A DNA stretch of 25,362 nucleotides from Bacillota bacterium (lineage in GTDB: Bacteria > Bacillota > Limnochordia > Darwinibacteriales > DTU012): the NCBI GenBank assembly GCA_012521805.1, contig JAAYLQ010000036.1, positions 1-25,362 on the forward strand, read 5' to 3'. Shown piece by piece: positions 7,072 to 14,515 of this stretch; positions within the stretch are counted from its first letter, which is position 1, and each line of letters opens with the position of its first letter. Position numbers and translations under genes: made by a program. The notes under the pieces are model-generated. The model was given only the letters and a program-made list of their open reading frames with translations. It did not search any database and was not told the DNA's origin.

Positions 7072-8256
7072 CTATTTATCATTAAGTGCAGCCACACCTG
7101 GCAGCTCTTTTCCTTCTAAGAACTCTAATGACGCACCGCCGCCGGTTGAAACGTGAGTCATTTTATCAGCTAAATTAGCTTGCTCAACCGCAGCTGCTGA
7201 GTCACCGCCACCGATAATAGTAATTGCATCACTCTCAGCCAAGGCTTTGGCAATTTGGTTAGTGCCGTTGGCGAAAGCTTCCCATTCAAAGACGCCCATT
7301 GGACCGTTCCATACTACTGTAGCTGCAGTTTTCACAGCTTCGCTGAACAGTTCAACAGTCTTAGGTCCAATATCCAAACCTTCCCAATCAGCTGGGATTT
7401 GATCCGCAGCAACTACTTTATGCTCTGCATCAGCAGCAAACTCGTTGGCGATAACCACATCAACAGGCAGCAGCAGTTTTACACCCTTAGCTTCTGCCTG
7501 CTGCATAATCTCACGGCAGAAATCAATCCGCTCTTCATCTAACAGCGACTTGCCGATTTCATAGCCTTTGGCTTTGAGGAATGTATAAGCCATGCCGCCG
7601 CCAATAATTAATGTGTCAACTTTATTGAGCAATGATTCAATTACTGCAATCTTATCTTTTACCTTTGCGCCGCCTAAAATAGCCACAAAAGGCCGTTTAG
7701 GATCATTGACTGCACCGCCTAAGAACTTCAGCTCTTTTTCCATTAAGAATCCAGCGACTGCAGGCAGATATTTTGCTACACCTTCAGTAGAAGCATGGGC
7801 CCGATGAGCTGCGCCAAAAGCATCGTTTACATAAAGATCACCTAAAGCTGCCAGCTTTTTAGCGAACTCAGGATCATTAGCCTCTTCTTCCGGATAAAAG
7901 CGCACGTTTTCTAAGAGCATAACGTCGCCGTCCTGCATCTCATTAACTTTGGCTTCTACTTCTGGACCAATGCAATCATCGACTTTAATCACTGCTTTAC
8001 CTAACAGCTCGCCCAAACGTTTTGCAACCGGATCCAATCTCAGAGAGTGAACAACTTGACCTTTAGGACGACCAAAATGGGACATTAAGATTACTTTTGC
8101 CCCATGCTCGATTAAGTATTGAATGCTGGGTAAAGCTGCAGTAATTCTTTTATCGTCAGTAATTTCACCCTGATCGTTCATGGGAACGTTAAAGTCAACC
8201 CGCATTAACACTCGTTTGCCTTTTACATCCACATCTTGGATCATTTTTTTATTCAT
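7072..8256 (-). CDS. pgk: Phosphoglycerate kinase
   Basis: Transfers phosphate from 1,3-bisphosphoglycerate to ADP, the first ATP-making step of lower glycolysis. At 394 residues it has usual length. The N-terminal domain shows RVDFNVPMN (near 19-27) and SHFGRPKG for substrate binding. The C-terminal nucleotide domain shows GGAKVKDK, NGPMGVFE, GGGDSAAA and STGGGASLE. The ATG is preceded by GGAGGG at good spacing. A strong hairpin stands between gapA and this gene. Confidence 0.98.
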   Translation of the reverse strand: MNKKMIQDVDVKGKRVLMRVDFNVPMNDQGEITDDKRITAALPSIQYLIEHGAKVILMSHFGRPKGQVVHSLRLDPVAKRLGELLGKAVIKVDDCIGPEVEAKVNEMQDGDVMLLENVRFYPEEEANDPEFAKKLAALGDLYVNDAFGAAHRAHASTEGVAKYLPAVAGFLMEKELKFLGGAVNDPKRPFVAILGGAKVKDKIAVIESLLNKVDTLIIGGGMAYTFLKAKGYEIGKSLLDEERIDFCREIMQQAEAKGVKLLLPVDVVIANEFAADAEHKVVAADQIPADWEGLDIGPKTVELFSEAVKTAATVVWNGPMGVFEWEAFANGTNQIAKALAESDAITIIGGGDSAAAVEQANLADKMTHVSTGGGASLEFLEGKELPGVAALNDK

Positions 8257-8279
8257 CCGGATACCCTCCTAACTCAGTT

Positions 8280-8303
8280 AATGAGGGGGAAATCCCCCTC
8301 ATT
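8280..8303. repeat. Strong intercistronic hairpin between gapA and pgk
   Basis: A perfect 10-bp stem, AATGAGGGGG (8280-8289) with CCCCCTCATT (8294-8303), closes a 4-base loop. On the transcribed minus strand it is followed by AACTGAG and the pgk ribosome binding site, not by a T run, so it is not an intrinsic terminator. It begins 17 bases past the gapA stop. It could protect the upstream cggR-gapA mRNA from 3' decay or lower pgk expression relative to gapA. Confidence 0.75.
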
Positions 8304-8319
8304 GTTGTTCTGCTGGTTC

Positions 8320-9324
8320 TTACTTTTGAGAATCCATGTATGCAATCAGGTCAACAACCCGCATCGAGTAGCCCCACTCGTTGTCATACCAAGCTACAAC
8401 TTTTACCATGTTGCCTTCCATAACTGTTGTTAATGGAGCGTCAACAATTGAGGAGCGGCTGTCACCCTTGAAGTCCATGGAAACAAGTTCAGTTTCTTCC
8501 ACTCCAAGAATACCTTTCATTTCGCCTTCAGCAGCTTTTTTGAACGCAGCATTGACTTCTTCAGCAGTTGCTGGTTTTTCCAGTTCAGCTACTAAGTCAA
8601 CAACAGAAACTGTAGGAGTTGGAACTCTTAAGGCATAACCGTCTAATTTACCTTTTAACTCAGGTAAGACTAAACCGACTGCAGCGGCTGCACCAGTGGT
8701 TGTCGGAATGATGCTTAAAGCAGCAGCCCGTGCCCGGCGGTAATCCTTGTGCGGCAGATCCAGGATCCGCTGGTCGTTAGTGTAGGAGTGCACAGTGGTC
8801 ATCAGACCCTTTTTAATGCCAAAGTTATCATTTAATACTTTAGCAAAAGGTGCCAAGCAGTTGGTTGTGCAGGAAGCATTGGAGACCACATGATGCTCTG
8901 CTGGGTTATACTTGTCTTGGTTAACACCCATTACGATAGTAATATCTTCATTCTTAGCAGGAGCGGTAATAATTACTTTCTTCGCACCTGCATCGATGTG
9001 CCATTGAGCTTGCTCCCGGCTTCTAAAAATACCGGTAGCTTCTACAACATACTCAACTCCGAGTTCGCCCCAGGGAAGGTTTTTCGGATCTCTTTCGGCA
9101 TACACTTTGATTCTCTTGCCGTTTACTACCAGAGTATCACCGTCAACTTCAACTTCCCCGTCAAATTTACCATGAACTGAGTCATATTTCAGCAAATGGC
9201 CTAACATAGCAGCATCTGTAAGGTCGTTGATTGCAACGATGTCGAAATCAGGATTGTTGATAGCTCCTCTGAACACCAGTCTTCCAATTCGACCAAAACC
9301 ATTAATACCAACTTTAATTGCCAT
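8320..9324 (-). CDS. gapA: Glyceraldehyde-3-phosphate dehydrogenase, NAD-type (GapA)
   Basis: Oxidises glyceraldehyde 3-phosphate to 1,3-bisphosphoglycerate with NAD+. The 334-residue product has the Rossmann motif GINGFGRIGR (7-16). Asp34 in INDLTD, which binds the adenosine ribose of NAD, is present. Catalytic Cys152 lies in SNASCTTNCLAP and His179 in TTVHSYT. The C terminus has WYDNEWGYS. The NAD-type residue and the position after cggR point to the glycolytic enzyme rather than the gluconeogenic GapB. The ATG follows AGGAGG, which overlaps the cggR stop region, and only 13 bases separate the two genes. Confidence 0.98.
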   Translation of the reverse strand: MAIKVGINGFGRIGRLVFRGAINNPDFDIVAINDLTDAAMLGHLLKYDSVHGKFDGEVEVDGDTLVVNGKRIKVYAERDPKNLPWGELGVEYVVEATGIFRSREQAQWHIDAGAKKVIITAPAKNEDITIVMGVNQDKYNPAEHHVVSNASCTTNCLAPFAKVLNDNFGIKKGLMTTVHSYTNDQRILDLPHKDYRRARAAALSIIPTTTGAAAAVGLVLPELKGKLDGYALRVPTPTVSVVDLVAELEKPATAEEVNAAFKKAAEGEMKGILGVEETELVSMDFKGDSRSSIVDAPLTTVMEGNMVKVVAWYDNEWGYSMRVVDLIAYMDSQK

Positions 9325-9337
9325 CTACATTTCCTCC

Positions 9338-10363
9338 TTATTTTTTTAATATTTGAATCACCTTCCGGGCTGCCCCTTCATCGGTGATGCAGACATGGCA
9401 GAATCCGAGACGGATCACGGATAAAACAGCCCACGCCTTACTTTTACCGCCGCCAACTCCCACAACTAATGGTATTTTAGCCAAATCTTCCATTCGTATC
9501 CCTACTGAAGCGGTAGAGTAAACAACTTCTCCTTGCGCGTTAAAATAATATCCAAAAGCTTCACCTACCGCACCATTTGCAATCAGCTGCATCACATGCT
9601 CTTCATCCAAGCCCCGCCGTTTCGCCATTTCTTCTGCAGTGCCGATTCCATGCAGCAGTACTTGGGCACGGCGGCCAAGGGAAACCACTTCCCGGATGCT
9701 TGGTTCCTGCAGGATTGCATCAATAAAATGTGGTTCTACATTGTCGGGAGCATGCAGCAGACGGTAGCATCCGCCTAAACCTTGGGCGAGTTTAGCTGCA
9801 ATTGTATTTGCCTGCAGCTCAACATCTTCCCCCAAACCACCTCGCGCCGGAACAACAACAACATCACGCCTAGTTCCATCCGAGGCAAAACAGCTGGCAA
9901 CCTGAGCTAAGGTTGTACCACCTGTCACCGCTAAAACATCTCCATCCTGCAGACAGCGGCGCAGATAGCGAGCAGCTGCCTTAGCCAGATCTTTTTTCAC
10001 TAATACATCCTGATCTGAATCTCCGGGAACAATAATCACATCTGCGAGGTTTAACCTGTTTGCTAGCTCCTGCTCAAGTTCACTGAGTCCGCGAATTGTT
10101 CGGATGTAATCTGAGAGCTCCACCAGGATCTGCTCCCCAGCCTGATTGAGCTGCATTCCTGCTGAACTCTTAACCAGAAAACCTGAGTCAGCCAAAAACT
10201 CAAGCTCATTTCTGATTGTCCGCTCCGGCAGTTCTAATTTGTGAGCAAGAGCTCGCCGCCCAATCGGAGCTTTATAGTACACTGCCCGCAGAATAGCGTA
10301 ACGCTGTTCAATGATGCTGATTACTTCTGGTGCTATTTGATGTAACACATTGATAAAATCCAC
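9338..10363 (-). CDS. cggR: Central glycolytic genes regulator CggR (SorC family)
   Basis: Repressor of the gapA operon whose DNA binding is relieved by fructose 1,6-bisphosphate in Bacillus. An N-terminal winged helix is visible (RRALAHKLELPERTIRNELE, about residues 37-56). A SorC-type sugar-phosphate domain follows, with VTGGTTLAQVA, VVPARGGLG and VVGVGGGKSKA. At 341 residues it is close to the Bacillus length. The start is ambiguous. A TTG at 10369 is only two bases from GGGAG, whereas the GTG at 10363 is eight bases away and is preferred. A paired CGGGAC operator lies directly upstream, supporting autoregulation. It is the first gene of the operon. Confidence 0.95.
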   Translation of the reverse strand: MDFINVLHQIAPEVISIIEQRYAILRAVYYKAPIGRRALAHKLELPERTIRNELEFLADSGFLVKSSAGMQLNQAGEQILVELSDYIRTIRGLSELEQELANRLNLADVIIVPGDSDQDVLVKKDLAKAAARYLRRCLQDGDVLAVTGGTTLAQVASCFASDGTRRDVVVVPARGGLGEDVELQANTIAAKLAQGLGGCYRLLHAPDNVEPHFIDAILQEPSIREVVSLGRRAQVLLHGIGTAEEMAKRRGLDEEHVMQLIANGAVGEAFGYYFNAQGEVVYSTASVGIRMEDLAKIPLVVGVGGGKSKAWAVLSVIRLGFCHVCITDEGAARKVIQILKK

Positions 10364-10381
10364 AAACAAGACTCCCTAGAT

Positions 10382-10417
10382 GGACGTTTTTGTCCCGCCA
10401 ACATCATTTTTGTCCCG
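10382..10417 (-). promoter_or_regulatory. Probable CggR operator (two CGGGAC half-sites)
   Basis: On the minus strand CGGGACAAAAA occurs twice (10417-10407 and 10397-10387) with a 20-base period. This matches the layout of the Bacillus CggR operator as I remember it, two direct CGGGAC repeats each followed by a degenerate TGTC. It lies between the presumed cggR promoter and the cggR start. Confidence 0.8.
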
Positions 10418-10429
10418 CAGGATTCATAA

Positions 10430-10459
10430 AACATAAATCCTGTTATTTTTATTCTCCAA
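10430..10459 (-). promoter_or_regulatory. Probable promoter of the cggR glycolytic operon
   Basis: On the minus strand TTGGAG (10459-10454) and TATGTT (10435-10430) are 18 bases apart, with an A/T-rich spacer. The start site would fall near 10423, just before the CGGGAC repeats, so bound CggR would block initiation or elongation. An inverted repeat AGGATT...AATCCT (10419-10441) overlaps the -10 box. Both hexamers are imperfect. Confidence 0.45.
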
Positions 10460-10504
10460 ATATGAAAATGTTTCCTGCCCATGATTGTTAAGAAAATGGT
10501 AATT

Positions 10505-11407
10505 TTATTCCAACTTCTTACTCAGATCAATTAATTGTTTGATCCGATAATTAACGCCGGACTTGCTGATCGGGGGATTAGTCATTTCCCCCAATTCCTT
10601 CAGGCTCGAGTAGGGATTCTCAATTCTCAGCCTAGCTATTTCTGCCAGCTTTGGCGGCAGATCAGATAAGCTCATGCGCTCCTGAATTTTCTTTACTGCT
10701 TCAATCTGGGCTACAGCAGCTTGGATCGTTTTCTCCACATTGGCAGTTTCACAGTTTACCAAGCGGTTCACCTGATTGCGCATATCCTTGACAATCCGAA
10801 CATTCTCCAAATGCATCAAAGCCTTATGGGCTCCCATTAGATTGAGCAGAGTGACAATCTGATCCCCATCTTTAAGATAAACCATCAGATCCCCTTTGCG
10901 AGCAGTCATTTTCGCTTCCAGCCCCAAGGCATTAATGGTTAAGTACACCTTTTCTGCCACTTCAGACTTCTCGGTGAAAATTTCCAAATGATAGTTCTTT
11001 TCAGGGTTGGTAATTGAGCCATGGCTTAAAAACGCTCCCCGCACATACGCTCTTTGACAGCAGCGCTGAGCCAAAACTTTCTGCTGCTCATCAAGGTATT
11101 CCTGCTCCTTCAGAGCTTGATAGACCAGCTCAGCGGTTTCTGGTGTCAAAACCCGAACGGTGCAGACCTGATTTTTACGTGCTCTGGCCCGCTGCACCAG
11201 CACCTGGGTTTGGGCATCGGGGTAAACGCTCTTAAGCAGTTTTAAAATTTTCCGGGCAATCAGCGGCATAAAGTGATTAATATCTAAATAACTGCCGAAA
11301 AAATAACCATTAAAATCGTAAAACGCACTGAGTTCAGCAAGGCGACAGCACTTTGCTGCTGGAAAAGCATGTGCCAGCTCCCGCTTAGTTTCCTCTGAAA
11401 AACCCAA
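10505..11407 (-). CDS. whiA: Sporulation/cell-division regulator WhiA
   Basis: DNA-binding protein conserved in Gram-positive lineages. It is linked to cell division and chromosome segregation in Bacillus and to sporulation in Streptomyces. The 300-residue product has an N-terminal WhiA domain, a LAGLIDADG-like middle (CQRAYVRGAFLSHGSI near 127) and a C-terminal helix-turn-helix. The last shows LPPKLAEIARLRIENP, SLKELGE and SKSGVNYRIKQL, about 253-295. The start is TTG, seven bases after GGGAGG. The VanW-family gene ends one base before it, so translation is probably coupled. It is normally found right after yvcK; here a VanW gene sits between them. Confidence 0.95.
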   Translation of the reverse strand: MGFSEETKRELAHAFPAAKCCRLAELSAFYDFNGYFFGSYLDINHFMPLIARKILKLLKSVYPDAQTQVLVQRARARKNQVCTVRVLTPETAELVYQALKEQEYLDEQQKVLAQRCCQRAYVRGAFLSHGSITNPEKNYHLEIFTEKSEVAEKVYLTINALGLEAKMTARKGDLMVYLKDGDQIVTLLNLMGAHKALMHLENVRIVKDMRNQVNRLVNCETANVEKTIQAAVAQIEAVKKIQERMSLSDLPPKLAEIARLRIENPYSSLKELGEMTNPPISKSGVNYRIKQLIDLSKKLE

Positions 11408-11408
11408 C

Positions 11409-12224
11409 CTATTTCCTCCCCACTATCCATACTCGTACCCGCCAGCCCTGAATTTCCCCCTTCACTATTATAGGGTATTCGCTGTTGTTGCGGAATTTAA
11501 AGTCCGTATGCGGCCAGGCTACTGTAGCGTCCATGCCGTGGCGGATATAGCTGGGGGCGATTGAGTGCATCCGGCGCTCAACGATTTCCAGCTCAGCTCT
11601 GCGCACCGCATTGTATAAAGTAGTAGAGGTTTGGCAGATGCCGCCGCCAACCCCATCAGCTACCGCTTCGCCGTAAATAACCGGTGCCGGTTTATATCCT
11701 TTTTCCGGAGTGCGCTCGCCAACTACCTCGTTAAAGGAGAATACTTCCCCGGGAAAAACTAATGTGTTGTTAATTGCAGCCAGCGATAACCGGATGTTTG
11801 TAACCCGACCGGGGGAACCCATCAGCGGTGTGCTGAAATCTCCCAAGATTTCCTGCAGCGGCTCGAGATGCTCCGCCCGGACCTGGGGCACCGTTTCAAT
11901 AATTACCGGTTCTAAGCGGGAATTTGCTGGAGCCCCCATTACCAGCTCAACTGTTGCCTCAACATCGACAAAATAGCCATTCTGCTCCGGAATAATACTG
12001 CCGTTTTCCTTATGGATCGTGGCGTTGACTTCCGGCTGATCAATTTCCCGGGCTAACTCCCGGACAATACTGCGGACTTCATCTTTAAAATAATACTCCA
12101 TACTGCGGTAACTTAAATATACCCCAGGCTGCACTCCAATCAACCGCCGCTGCATTTGACGGAGAAAGGGAGCGAAGAACCCTAAAAAGCCTACCAGGAC
12201 AAATACAGCAATCCAGCGTTTCAA
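11409..12224 (-). CDS. VanW family envelope protein
   Basis: The 271-residue protein has an N-terminal membrane anchor or signal (about residues 4-20) followed by an extracytoplasmic region. The second half matches the VanW family: FSFNEVVGERTPEKGY, then GGGICQTSTTLYNAV, ERRMHS and HGMDATV. The first half resembles the peptidoglycan-binding-like domain often found before VanW. The biochemical role of VanW is unknown. The family was named from vancomycin-resistance clusters, but most members, including this one, have no resistance context. The start is TTG, eight bases after GAGGAGG, and that ribosome binding site can be hidden in a hairpin (12228-12268). It is inserted between yvcK and whiA, one base from whiA. 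Confidence 0.88.
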   Translation of the reverse strand: MKRWIAVFVLVGFLGFFAPFLRQMQRRLIGVQPGVYLSYRSMEYYFKDEVRSIVRELAREIDQPEVNATIHKENGSIIPEQNGYFVDVEATVELVMGAPANSRLEPVIIETVPQVRAEHLEPLQEILGDFSTPLMGSPGRVTNIRLSLAAINNTLVFPGEVFSFNEVVGERTPEKGYKPAPVIYGEAVADGVGGGICQTSTTLYNAVRRAELEIVERRMHSIAPSYIRHGMDATVAWPHTDFKFRNNSEYPIIVKGEIQGWRVRVWIVGRK

Positions 12225-12227
12225 GCC

Positions 12228-12268
12228 AATCGCCTCCTCAAAAAATAATATGAGGCTTGCAGGCGATT
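12228..12268 (-). promoter_or_regulatory. Hairpin that sequesters the VanW-gene RBS
   Basis: In the minus-strand transcript AATCGCCT and CCTC pair with GAGG and AGGCGATT, giving 12 bp with a 5-base bulge (gcaag) and a 12-base A/U-rich loop. The 3' arm contains the whole GAGGAGG ribosome binding site of the VanW gene and ends just before its TTG. It lies 10 bases downstream of the yvcK stop codon. Confidence 0.65.
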
Positions 12269-12277
12269 TACGACAAA

Positions 12278-13570
12278 CTATAACTTATTCAAACCAGACC
12301 TGTGCTCCATCAAAAGCTTCATGAGCGCTTTTGCCAGCAGCTCCGAATCATGGCGCACTAGTTCACCCCGCTCCAACAGCGGCACAGCAATGGGTGTAAC
12401 CCCAATTTCTTTAACCCGGTTCGTGTCCGCTTTGATTGCATAGGCATTCTGACTGCTGTATTTCCGAGCTTGCGAAGCGGTCAGACGCTGATTGTTGATC
12501 AGGGCATAATCAAAGATTTTCTGTCCCCTGGTATGCTTAAAAATTGCGGCAATATGCTGCGACGCTGACATCTGATCAGTTTCTCCCGGCTGGGTCATGA
12601 CATTGCAGACATAGACTTTTAGGGCACTGGATTGAACCAGTGCTTCACAAATATTATTCACCAACAGGTTGGGAATCACACTGGTGTATAAACTTCCAGG
12701 TCCTAAGACAATCAACTCGGCGGCAGCAATTGCCTCTAAAGCCTCAGGTAGAGGCTCCACACCGCTGGGAATCAAGCTGATGAAGTCAATTTTTTTGCCA
12801 AACTGGGGGATGTTATGCTCCCCAATAATTTCAGACCCGTCAGTATATCTAGCTTTTAAGTTAACCGTGGCCAGTGTGGAGGGAAGCACTACTCCTCCCA
12901 CCGCTAACACTTTGCTGAACTGCTTAATCGCTGTTTCAAAATCACCGGTGATATCAGTCATGGCTGCGATGAACAAATTGCCAAAACTGTGCCCTTCCAA
13001 TCCTTCTCCCCAGGAAAAACGGTACTGAAACAGCTTTTCCAGCAAAGGTTCTGTATCTGCTAAAGCTACTAAGGTGTTGCGGATATCTCCAGGAGGAAGG
13101 ATCCCCAGCTCCTCCCGGATCCGGCCCGAACTGCCGCCATCATCTGCCACTGTGACAATCGCAGTAATATTGCTGGAGTAGGATTTTAGTCCCCGCAGCA
13201 GCATACTTAAACCAGTACCCCCGCCGATAACCACGATCCGCGGCCCCCGCTCCAAACTGCGCTTGCGGTAAACTACTTCTGCTAAATCATCCACCTCATC
13301 TGGTGAGACAACTTCAATAATGGAGTGCACCATTTTGCGAAAGCCGACAGCACAGATACTGATCCCAAGGCTAAAAAACAGAGTTGCCGCCAACCAGGGA
13401 TTGCTCACGTAACTATTAACAAATTGCACCAAGACCGCTTCTGGAGTTGTTGAGGAATGGAAATCTAAAATTAGTATCCCTATGGTAAAGAACAGAAGCC
13501 CAAGGACAATCAGGGCAATCCAACGCTTGACTCCCATCCCGGGAATCAGCCATTTGTATTTAATTTTCAT
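12278..13570 (-). CDS. yvcK: YvcK/CofD-like protein with N-terminal membrane segments
   Basis: YvcK binds UDP-sugars and is needed for gluconeogenic growth and normal cell shape in Bacillus. The CofD-like domain begins near residue 110 with IVVIGGGTGLSMLL. It continues with TVADDGGSSGRIREE, PPGDIRNTLVAL, HSFGNLFIAAMTDI and LGPGSLYTSVIPNL. Unlike the roughly 320-residue Bacillus protein, this one has about 100 extra N-terminal residues containing two membrane helices (about 16-37 and 58-77). That would tether the domain to the membrane. Such longer forms occur in some other Firmicutes, as I recall. The ATG follows GGAGGG by eight bases. The PHP gene is 43 bases upstream. The usual rapZ neighbour is absent. 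Confidence 0.94.
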   Translation of the reverse strand: MKIKYKWLIPGMGVKRWIALIVLGLLFFTIGILILDFHSSTTPEAVLVQFVNSYVSNPWLAATLFFSLGISICAVGFRKMVHSIIEVVSPDEVDDLAEVVYRKRSLERGPRIVVIGGGTGLSMLLRGLKSYSSNITAIVTVADDGGSSGRIREELGILPPGDIRNTLVALADTEPLLEKLFQYRFSWGEGLEGHSFGNLFIAAMTDITGDFETAIKQFSKVLAVGGVVLPSTLATVNLKARYTDGSEIIGEHNIPQFGKKIDFISLIPSGVEPLPEALEAIAAAELIVLGPGSLYTSVIPNLLVNNICEALVQSSALKVYVCNVMTQPGETDQMSASQHIAAIFKHTRGQKIFDYALINNQRLTASQARKYSSQNAYAIKADTNRVKEIGVTPIAVPLLERGELVRHDSELLAKALMKLLMEHRSGLNKL

Positions 13571-13613
13571 CTTACCATCCCTCCCATAGACACAGCCTCA
13601 AAAAAAAGAAACG

Positions 13614-14351
13614 CTAGGATTTAGCATTGAGAACCAATTCTGGTGTTAATCCGGCTTGTTTTGCTAAGGCAATACCGTGCTCAAAATCTCCCACGCGGTT
13701 GGGATGGTGAGCATCGCTGCCGATCACAAATTTCACACCTTCATTGGCAGCAAGCTCGATCAGCTCTACCGTCATATTTTTATGACTGGTGTTGATCTCA
13801 AATGCGGTATTGTTGATTGCACATGCCTTGGCCAGTTCCCGGGTGTCAATATTAAAGCGGTGACCGGGGTGGGTCACAATATCGATCTGATGGCGATAGA
13901 TGGCATTGATCAGTGCTTCTGTATTCAGCAGGCGGCTTTTCCGCTTTAAACCAGGCGTCAAACCCCGCAGCAGGTGCACAGCTGTCCGGTTGATACCATC
14001 CAACCACTGCTCCGGTTTAACCATCAAATGCAGCCCCACCTGAACTAGATCAAGCTTGCGGAGGTATTCTGGGGGAATATCTATATCCCCAGCTATACTA
14101 GTTACATTAGCCTCAATCCCTAACTTTACTCTCACATCAGGATAAACCTCCATGCTGGCATTGATCTCCCCTCGGATTGTATCCAGCACCCGCAGATTGC
14201 TGATGCCAATCCCCATTAGATGGGCAGGTCCATGATCACAGATGGCAATTTCTTCCAAGCCGATAGCGCTGGCCCGGGCAACATTTTCCAAAACGGTACC
14301 TCTTCCATGACTGTGTTTGGTATGTGTATGATAATCCGCAAATAGTTCCAC
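13614..14351 (-). CDS. PHP-domain metal-dependent phosphoesterase
   Basis: Polymerase-and-histidinol-phosphatase fold protein of 245 residues. Metal-binding signatures are visible in order: DYHTHTKHS near the N terminus, ICDHGP, GIEANV, THPGH and GSDAHHP. It resembles stand-alone YcdX- or PolX-type PHP phosphoesterases. The substrate cannot be told from the sequence. In clostridia a PHP gene often lies near rapZ-yvcK-whiA, which fits this position. Two starts are possible. The GTG at 14351 has AAGGGTGA five bases upstream, while the GTG at 14360 has no spaced ribosome binding site, so 14351 is preferred. It is divergent from the amino-acid ABC operon. Confidence 0.88.
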   Translation of the reverse strand: MELFADYHTHTKHSHGRGTVLENVARASAIGLEEIAICDHGPAHLMGIGISNLRVLDTIRGEINASMEVYPDVRVKLGIEANVTSIAGDIDIPPEYLRKLDLVQVGLHLMVKPEQWLDGINRTAVHLLRGLTPGLKRKSRLLNTEALINAIYRHQIDIVTHPGHRFNIDTRELAKACAINNTAFEINTSHKNMTVELIELAANEGVKFVIGSDAHHPNRVGDFEHGIALAKQAGLTPELVLNAKS

Positions 14352-14402
14352 TGCTATCACCCTTTATATTTTAACCATTACATTTTTTTAACAAACAAGG
14401 TA

Positions 14403-14431
14403 TTGCATAATGCAGCAGATCTTGTTATAAT
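14403..14431 (+). promoter_or_regulatory. Sigma-A promoter of the amino-acid ABC operon
   Basis: TTGCAT (14403-14408) and a consensus TATAAT (14426-14431) are spaced by 17 bases. The start site should be near 14438, leaving a leader of about 78 bases. Confidence 0.85.
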
Positions 14432-14455
14432 CAGTGTATCATTTTACCGTTTTGT

Positions 14456-14469
14456 TGTATATCTATACA
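14456..14469. promoter_or_regulatory. Palindrome in the ABC operon leader, possible operator
   Basis: TGTATA-TC-TATACA is a perfect two-arm palindrome about 18 bases past the expected start site. That position suits a repressor acting as a roadblock. The regulator is unknown. Confidence 0.35.
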
Positions 14470-14515
14470 TAACGGCCTCAAAATGCACCGAACTAAAAAT
14501 GAAAGGTGGATAATT

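Noticed and set aside
11409..12224. Vancomycin-resistance locus
   Set aside because: VanW-family genes are widespread outside resistance clusters, and no vanH, vanA or vanX-like genes are nearby.
14361..14402. Minus-strand promoter for the PHP-yvcK operon
   Set aside because: The region is A/T rich with several partial hexamers such as TTGTTT and TAAAAT, but none has 16-18 base spacing with good matches.
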